Assembly: GCA_038363925.1 (NCBI GenBank)
Contig: JAQQWL010000010.1
Location: 124,001 to 188,000, forward strand
Source: Apiospora phragmitis
Lineage: Eukaryota > Ascomycota > Sordariomycetes > Amphisphaeriales > Apiosporaceae
Length of the DNA: 64,000 bases
Direction: 5' to 3'
Shown here: positions 56,786 to 64,000 of the stretch, piece after piece
Position numbering within the stretch: position 1 is the first letter of the stretch
How the letters are laid out: every line of letters starts with the position of its first letter
The notes under the pieces: generated by a model
Told to the model about the DNA's origin: nothing
What the model saw: the letters and a program-made list of their open reading frames with translations, nothing else
Database searches by the model: none
Program-made: the position numbers and the translations under genes

Positions 56786-58931
56786 TGTGACTTGTTTGTT
56801 TTGTATGCGACGGGATGTAATTGGTTTGTTGTTGTAAAGCAGAAATCAAAGTTCGGAAAGGAACTGAGAAATAGTCAAGGCTTTCGAGTTTCCTTGATGA
56901 CCAGTTTCTGTAACGAGCCAAGATGACAATATCCGCCTTGGAATCCTGCGTGGGTCTGTACAAGATCGGATGTTTCGGGAGCTGGAATGACGTGCGAAAA
57001 AAGAATATGCTGAAATGTAAGAAATAATGAGTGTGGTTTGCTGTTTGGACTTGTTCTAAAAGAGTGTACGAAGCCTCCAAATTCAATGGTTCCTTCTCTA
57101 GATATCGCCGACTGATTACAAGTGGAATATAAAGGGAAAGAAGAAGTCTTGGGAGAGAGATTATGAAAAACGATGGAGGGAGCGACCGCGGGAGGACGGA
57201 CCTTGAAAAAGGGTCGAACAGAGTCTCTCCATGAGTGGATAGTGGATATGCAGGTACGGGATGGGATGGGCAAAGAAAGGGGAAGCTAGGGGCCGGGGGG
57301 TTGCGATCGAGGGACTGATTGGCCGGGGGTGCTTCTTGTTCCTCTAGGCCTGCCACCTGCCAGGGCGGGCGCGCATAGGGGGTGAAGAAAAGATGGAGAC
57401 GCTGGAAGTCACCGTAATCATATGTGGGCTAGTTCAACCGTCCAGTGGCTGTGAACCAGAATAGAACCTGACCAGCTGCATGTACTCTTGACCGTTTTGG
57501 TTGGCAATAGTCGTAGCAGAGCCAGCGTCTGCTCGTATAATCCATTGGCCGGATGTCATCTTGGTGAGGTAGCATTGCGGCTATTGATCCTCAAGCAGCT
57601 TGGCAGAGGTATGTTACCTACATACAACCTACGGTGCTACCTGTCTACGGAATACCTATGTAGGTTACTGTCTACTGCCTGTGTACACCTCGTAGAGTAT
57701 CACGATGGCAGCTAATCAGGCTGATGCAATCAAAATCAGAGTAAGCTCGTGTTATGTGTTGAAACAATGGAGAGGCGTACGTAAGGCCGTTCATCCTTCA
57801 GATCTAAGCTTATTCTGATCTACAAGAACGGGTGACGGGTGATGCATGTGTTGTCGAAAAAGGCGGTGCAGAGTCGCGCAGGAATAAGACTGACAGACTG
57901 ACGAGTGACGATGGCAACCTGCAGAGAAAACAGTGGTACCCCCGAGATGAATGTGTTGGACCTCATCTCGTTCCTGAGAGTGCGACCCACCGGGAGCGCG
58001 CCAGGAAGCCAGACACCCCTGATGGCCATCCTTGGCAGCTTGGCATCCCGATCCAGACCAATCTGCCCAGCTGGCTAGAGGACAGCGGGCGTCAATGCAA
58101 GGAAGTCAAGAAAGTCAAGCAATAAGTCAAGCAACAACCAAGTGTGTGCTTTTGCTGAGAGAAGCTTTTCATCCTGAGAGATCTCCAAGGATTGCCCAGC
58201 AATTGGCGATGATATTCATGTTTATCTGCAAGGTGTCTATATGACAATGCCTACGTGTATAATATGGCGCCTCTGCGACAGCGTATGCTTCTAGAACAAC
58301 TCACGGAACAGAGGAATGCTAGAAATAATGAGGCTTACTATGTGTTTTCGCGTTGCTACTATTGCTGTTGTGTGTCGCATTTACAGCGAGCTACAGCAAA
58401 TTGGATTGCCAAGATGATTGGGGTAACCGCCCACCAGTGTAATAGTGTAATATTACTGTACGGCCTACGGTCGACCACGACCCGGGGCACCGACCACGAC
58501 ACGACGCAGTGCGATTGATTGAGATTGCTTTGAACGAAACCAGACTTGCTGCTGCGACTCCATCCACAATCTATTCTCCATCCGTGAACCAATCTGCCAG
58601 AAATCTCGCTGTCTAGTGTGTGTGATGCGTTGCGCATTACTTTGTTTGGAGGACCGATCTGACGTTGAAGGGCACATGGAGATTGTAGTATTTCCAGCCG
58701 ACTTTATCAGCTTGCGCGTTCTTTTCTATCGCTCCAGTAGATCTCGCCCATTCCTCGAGAAAAACCCACAACTACAGAGAAAGAAGATGGCGTCATGACA
58801 AGGGACAGAAAGGACCGAAGAGGAGAAGCCAGAGATCAGCGGGAGAAAGAATTTCGATTTTCTGCGAAGTTGCCCAACCGGTCGAGACGGGGCCGATCTT
58901 GTTCGATTCCGTCGCTGGAAGCTGGAGTCCC

Positions 58932-58955
58932 TTTTTTTTTTTTTTTTTTTTTTTT
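58932..58955. repeat. T24 homopolymer
   Basis: Twenty-four T followed by AGGTC. It could be an antisense poly(A) tail of a retroposed copy or simply a slippage tract; no flanking duplication was identified. Confidence 0.9.
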
Positions 58956-61900
58956 AGGTCTCGTCTCAAGTCGGATGATCATTCACGTGCCGGTGGCAGC
59001 TTGCAACTTGACACCTGCCAAGCCGTCAAGCAACCAAGAGTCTTCTTCAAGCCTTTCCGCGTCACGTCAGAATTGGCGACCCCTTCCCTTCTGCCAATCC
59101 GGCCAGAACCGGCTTGGTAGCAAGCCGGCCAGGGGGACTACCCCAAAAGCCAAAGCCCCCAAAATCCAAGGCCTAGCTAACCTATCGCCAAAGCCCAACG
59201 CCCGCATCTTCTACCGTTGTCTGCCACAATTTACTGGACCCTGCAAACCACCCATCATGACAAAACCCCGTGATTGATTCTGATCACCCGTCCTCAGTGA
59301 CCCCTGACTTTGTAGAAACACGACCCAAGGCCCAATAATACCGCGTCCCAAAGCTCGGCAATCTCGCGCAAAAGTGTGGTAAATATGCCGCCGGCCATCA
59401 TGAATCGACTTTGACTTTGCAGCGCAGTTGGCGTTGGTTGTTGCTGTCAGCTGTCGTGTCTAATGTTTCGCTCGGTCGCAAAAGGCAGTCGCAAGTCGTT
59501 GGTAAGGCAGGTAGGTTCAGCTAACGCAGCTACACCAGCAATTGAGTTCAAGTCGCAGGTGGTCTCGAGTACTTCGTTATTGCGATTTGGTTCATACAAT
59601 CATATTCCGTTAAGAAAGTCGATCCCCCAAAAATGTTTTCCACATTTCAACATCAAGTGGTTATTGGACGGCCCTTCTTATACAAAACTACCAACCCACA
59701 TTGCTATCAACAAATGTCTTCATTGCTTCACTGTCAAATGCCGGCGTCATATTTGCGCAATACGCAACATGATCTACTGTGAGTCAGCCTGCCAAGCCCA
59801 TAGAAAACCTGCACTCGTGGTGCAGAGGGAGCGACGGTGACCTCTTGGAAGCCTTAGAGGAGGGGCATTCCCGTCTCTCATTAGCCCCCTCACGTTCGCT
59901 AGGAGGTGACCAAGGGTCCACCGAGCGAACTGCTGCAACCTCGTACTCATGATGATATCATATGCAATGCTGCGGGATCGACGCCCATCAACATTACTAC
60001 TTACCCGACCGTTGCGCCCGGTTACGCCGTATGGCTGACGGGTTTCTGCCTGCGCCTGGGATGCCAAGATGCGAATGACTATCAAGAAGAAGGCGACCTA
60101 TCCATCATGGCTCTCCACAGCCCTTCCGCCGTTCCGTCATTTGACACATCCCGTGTCAGCCTTCTCTGTTCACAAAGACGAGATGTATCCCGCGTGACTC
60201 TTCTCGCGCTACCTGGTCAGGTTCTGGCTGGCAGCGACGGATCTACGTAACATTCTTGGCCTGTCCTCGCCGCAGGCTCAAGTCGATGCTCGGGAGCAAG
60301 TTGGCCTGTTTGATGCTGCCTCTTTCGAACCCCTTGCTTGGTAGGTAAGTGTCGAGAAATCTTCAAGAATGGGCATTGATTGCATCGTCTTGGACTCTCA
60401 GCTTGCCGTGAGAATGGCTCTTGGCTCTGGGCGAGCTGGTCCAGATCGTCGGGGCCGAGCCGAAAGACCAGGTTTATCGATCTGCATCTAAGCCATTAGC
60501 AAATTTCTTCAGCGGTTCAACGAGCAAGCATCGTTTTGGACGGGGCCTTCTCCGACATACCTGGGCAGCGCAACCATAGATCGCAGTCTGTTGGTGATCT
60601 CCCGGGCAACAATAGGTGGGTCTACTATTGCAGACATCACGATGCATCAGAAAGCATCAAGCGACTGCGACTCTCCGGCAGATCAAGTCGCCCAATCTGG
60701 CATCAAAACCCTGGCTCAACCGCCTCCTTCCTTAGCAATTGGGCAAGCATGCGCACATGCATGGAATTAGGTTGACCTGTCAGTCGCCGGTCTCGAGCCC
60801 AAGGAGTCCCTACTGGCTGATGAATAGTGACAATCGTGCATGCTACGATCAATATCACTCAATAACAGGCCACCTATTGCAGGGCATTATCCGAACGTCC
60901 TCCCCAAGAACTTTCATATTATGTATGCAGGTCTCAGCCGGGCGCTTTCCCCCCAGCCCATCATGCCTGTCCGCGGTCGCCTGTCGTGATTGGGTCTGTT
61001 GGCGATAGATGAGCCCCCTTGTATCATCTCGAACGCCTCTCGAACGATGTGTCAGATCAGCAACCGAGGTAGGTGCCAGCCCAACCCAATGAGGCGTCGT
61101 CTGTTGTGTTTTCTCATCTGCCGGCTGTGATAGATTGCTTTTGAGCCTTGCATTCATTACATCTCGCCATCTTTGTGGTCAGCGATCAACGATGTGAAAT
61201 CCATTCCTCTGGATCTACCAAAGGTCGACGCAAACTCCACGTTCCACGACATGAGGAGAACAAGTTCATGGCCTGCAAGTCCAGCATTCAAACCGGTCAA
61301 GGCAAGCCATGCAGAATCAGAGACTCGAAAAGTCCAATGCACACTGGCAACTTTGACGTGCTGTTGCGCGCGACACGGCCCTGGAGGCTTTCTGGCCCGG
61401 CGGCTGAAGAAAACACTCTCTTCTGGTGCCAGAGCCCAGAACCTCGCACTCCTCTCCTGGCCATGTTTTCTGTTCATGGATCTAGAATGCCAGTCCTTCA
61501 CAAACGCCACGCCCGCCTATCTCCTCATGGCACTCCTCGTCCATACCGCGTTGAAGCCGAAGTCAGCTTCCTCTTGCGGCTGCCACCGCTATCCATGCTT
61601 AACCGAGATTATGGCCCAGATTGATGCCCACACTGCAACTGCCTGGGTACGTCCCTCTCTCATTAAGCGATGTGTCTATGGCCGTCAATATTACGACACG
61701 AGAGTGGTACAGCCTCGACAAGAGCAAGGTCATGCACCCAGTCATCCCCGGCTCGGATTGACCTCTCCCCAGCGGTCTCACGATGACCCTGTGTGCCACT
61801 ACCACATGCCCAGGGGTTCGTGCCCCTGTTCTCTCGCTGTATCACAGGACACACAGCATCGTACAGAGCTTGTTTATCCCAATCGCCTTCGGTTCCCAGG

Positions 61901-63230
61901 CCCTCGGGTCCCAATAATCACAAAGTTCTTAGCTGCACCTGCTTAGAGCCAATGTCACCTGCTCTTCATTGGCGACCAGCCATGTCTGGCCTATATCGGC
62001 AAGTGCTGCTTTATATCAACATCTAACTTCTGAGAGATGTGCACCAGTGAGCCCCATCGGGCGACGGACGGCCTAGCCAGATCAGGTCACGGCTGTATTG
62101 TTTCCTGGATCCGAGGATGTAACGGCGCCGAAACCGTTTTCTCAGTCAATGTCACATCCGCGCTTAACTAATGATCCGGCCTGCAACAGACTCTCGGCCT
62201 CATGTTAAATGCCCAGGGAAACACAACTCTATCTTGCCGTCGCACCACGCACGTATTTTTCCATACCGGGTTCCGATATCCACGATCACGACATTATTCG
62301 GCACCGGCCTCTCGAGCTGATTCGAATCAGGCCTTCTCGCGGCGCCACCTGAATAGTTCGCGCCCGTTATCGACAGATCACAAAAATTGGGACCAGGCGC
62401 CAAAGCCGCCACACTTCATGTGCGCGCGATCCACGATACTACCCAAGATCTTGCGCATCGCACCTCGTGAAAGATGTCGCTTGGTCTGCCAATTACTCGC
62501 TCGGGACTCAATATTGGCCATCGACTTGTAATAGCACGATGCCTTTATTCGCAGGCTGCCGGAAGCCTCTCAGCGATTCTCATTCGATGTCTCAATCGCA
62601 TGTCTTAGATGGTCAGCCAAGTCTGGCCGGCAGAATGGCCGCCACGGGCCCATACAAGGGGGCTTTCCACCACCTCAACCTCGTGAGAGCCATGTGGGCG
62701 AAACGACCACCACGTGAAAACCACGCATCTCGCGTTCGACACGGCCCATGCCTGGCCGAAACCTTTGGGTTGAACAGGGACGAGGGGTGAGGGCTATTTC
62801 TGGGTGAATAGTGATCTTCAGCCCCCGGAGCGGGTGTCGTGTGTCTTTAGGAAGGTGCATCGTGAAGTCGTCGCCTTTGTATCGAGGGGGGCTTTTTTCT
62901 CTCTCGCTTTCTCCCCTGGTTCCCTCTCGTCCTCTTTCCCTTTTCGTGATTATTGTGTATGCTATCATTCTCTCAGGGGGGAGGGGACGACTGACGGCTA
63001 GCCATGATACCGAAGTGAGTCGCTTTTGGTGTTTCCCAGCTTTTTCTTCCACCCCCCTTCTCTCTCGCTCTTCGGATCTCGGAACAGCGCCGTCATTGGG
63101 CGACAGCCAGAGGCGAAGTGGTTGGTCGAGTTCACCACAGGAAGGACAAGCCCGGGTAACTGGATTGAACCCTCGCCAGGTGGCCCGGAATGTGGAGGAG
63201 GGAAGAGGAGGATACAACGATGACCACGAC

Positions 63231-63237
63231 TATATAA
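63231..63237 (+). promoter_or_regulatory. TATATAA, possible core promoter of a gene beyond the window
   Basis: TATATAAGGGGGC is a good TATA-box context, and the sequence after it is pyrimidine-rich and lacks a long frame, like a fungal 5' leader. No start codon could be tied to it inside the window. Confidence 0.3.
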
Positions 63238-64000
63238 GGGGGCGCCGACCAGGGCAAAAGAAGATAAGAACTGCACGAACCTTGTTGACGATCATCCCGC
63301 TGGGTAGCTACTTCTGCCAATAAAGTTTGGAAAGCACCTTTTCCTGTTATAACGAATTTGCCTATTCATCTATATACTGCAGATCATTGCTGCAGAACGC
63401 ACCTAGCCGCGTACTTATATGCGCGCCCTCATCTCTTTCAACCCCTACGTCCCTCACCTAACCTCACCTCCACTCTCCCGAGGTAGTGGTCAGGCCATCT
63501 GGCTCGTATTCGACAAGGTCAGGTTCTCACTCTTGGTCGTATGATATCTTGGACGCCTTGCGCCCTCCGCTCGAGCAACCCCACGGTGACGACTGGAAAG
63601 TCGCATGTTTTGTCACATCATCACCATCGACAAGACCACTCGTAGCTCACTCTGGTCCGGACTAACGATACGCCTGTCTCTCTGTCGTTCGATTGCGGGT
63701 AGTACTCACCCAGCCAGTCACCAACCACAAACGGCGAACAACACTGGGTCCCCGACGGGAAGCAGAAGCAGCTTGCCGCACGCCAGTTTGCTGCTGGGAC
63801 TGTATCGGCTTCAGATTGAAAGCACCACACGCCCACATACATAGCCGCACCACACACTACCCATCCACCCATACAGAGAGACAAAGATCCTTGGCACCAG
63901 ACCGTTGTCAGTCCATTCAATATACCCTGACGACCGCTGCTACCACCCCTAGCCTTTCTCCCGGATCGACCCGGCCTGCCACGTGGGTTTCTGGATCTGC

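Larger units (their letters stand above)
56786..64000. other. Gene desert (7.2 kb), no gene recognised
   Basis: Upstream of the glucanosyltransferase, so its promoter is the left edge, including several C/T- and A-rich tracts. Open frames up to 257 codons (61173-61946, plus) have no motif and uncoding-like composition. A T24 tract is at 58932-58955. Near the right edge a TATATAA (63231-63237) is followed by 760 bp of pyrimidine-rich sequence without a long frame, compatible with the promoter and leader of a gene beyond the window. Confidence 0.5.

Noticed and set aside
59463..59840. 125-codon ATG-started frame with a basic N-terminus
   Set aside because: It resembles a mitochondrial leader at first, but no conserved domain or splice partner supports it.
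61173..61946. 257-codon plus-strand open frame in the right desert
   Set aside because: There is no motif, the composition is random-like, and it overlaps other random frames on both strands.
63150..63190. Possible tRNA T-loop (GGGTTCAATCC on the minus strand)
   Set aside because: The flanking bases do not form the T stem, and no anticodon or acceptor stem can be placed.

Overview
The window looks like chromosomal DNA of a filamentous ascomycete (Pezizomycotina, probably Sordariomycetes). The evidence is short GT-AG introns of about 45-165 nt, GC-rich coding exons between AT-richer spacers, genes on both strands without operons, and typical fungal families: PTH11-like/fungal-rhodopsin receptors, a CFEM receptor, a CVNH lectin, GH72 glucanosyltransferase, a hybrid histidine kinase and Alb1. 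No rRNA, tRNA, CRISPR array or intact transposon was recognised. Most exon joins below were checked for reading phase by hand.

Layout. 0-9 kb: a small gene with a possible ubiquitin-like fold (+), a PTH11-like receptor (-), a secreted cyanovirin-N-like protein (-), the ribosome-biogenesis factor ALB1 (-) and a membrane-anchored DUF3445 haem N-demethylase-like protein (-). 10-14 kb: a metal-uptake pair transcribed divergently from one 1.3 kb promoter, a CTR copper transporter (-) and a bis-haem FRE metalloreductase (+). 14-20 kb: a secreted Ycf48/BNR-like repeat protein (-), a proline-rich protein with an unusual six-cysteine motif (-) and a GPI-type 5'-nucleotidase (-). 20-24 kb: no gene. 24-29 kb: a BAR-domain endophilin-like protein (+) and a CFEM-domain PTH11 receptor (-). 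29-36 kb: a gene desert with a 115 bp CAGA microsatellite. 36-43 kb: a third PTH11-like receptor with a long disordered tail (+) and a hybrid histidine kinase (-). 44-57 kb: a small stress-type protein (-), glutamine-dependent NAD+ synthetase (+), formyltetrahydrofolate deformylase (+), a DUF89/ARMT1 damage-control phosphatase family protein (-) and a GPI-anchored beta-1,3-glucanosyltransferase (-). 57-64 kb: another gene desert, ending in a TATA-containing segment that may serve a gene beyond the window.

The most functionally coherent unit is CTR/FRE: the reductase would make Cu(I) (and Fe(II)) at the plasma membrane for the transporter. Their shared promoter carries an exact TGTGCTCA, the motif I recall for Aspergillus Mac1. 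Three receptor-like proteins, a histidine kinase and several surface or secreted proteins give the window an environment-sensing and cell-surface character, but nothing shows that they form one pathway.

Three otherwise well-conserved genes (CTR, the BNR protein and the histidine kinase) each break frame at a short C/G homopolymer, and each is restored by one extra C. This is more likely recurrent base-calling error than three real mutations, but it needs checking. I found no clear-cut new multi-gene system. The least explained items are the duplicated half-zinc-cluster motif, the TGTCA/TGACA cluster in the desert and the copper/iron promoter.
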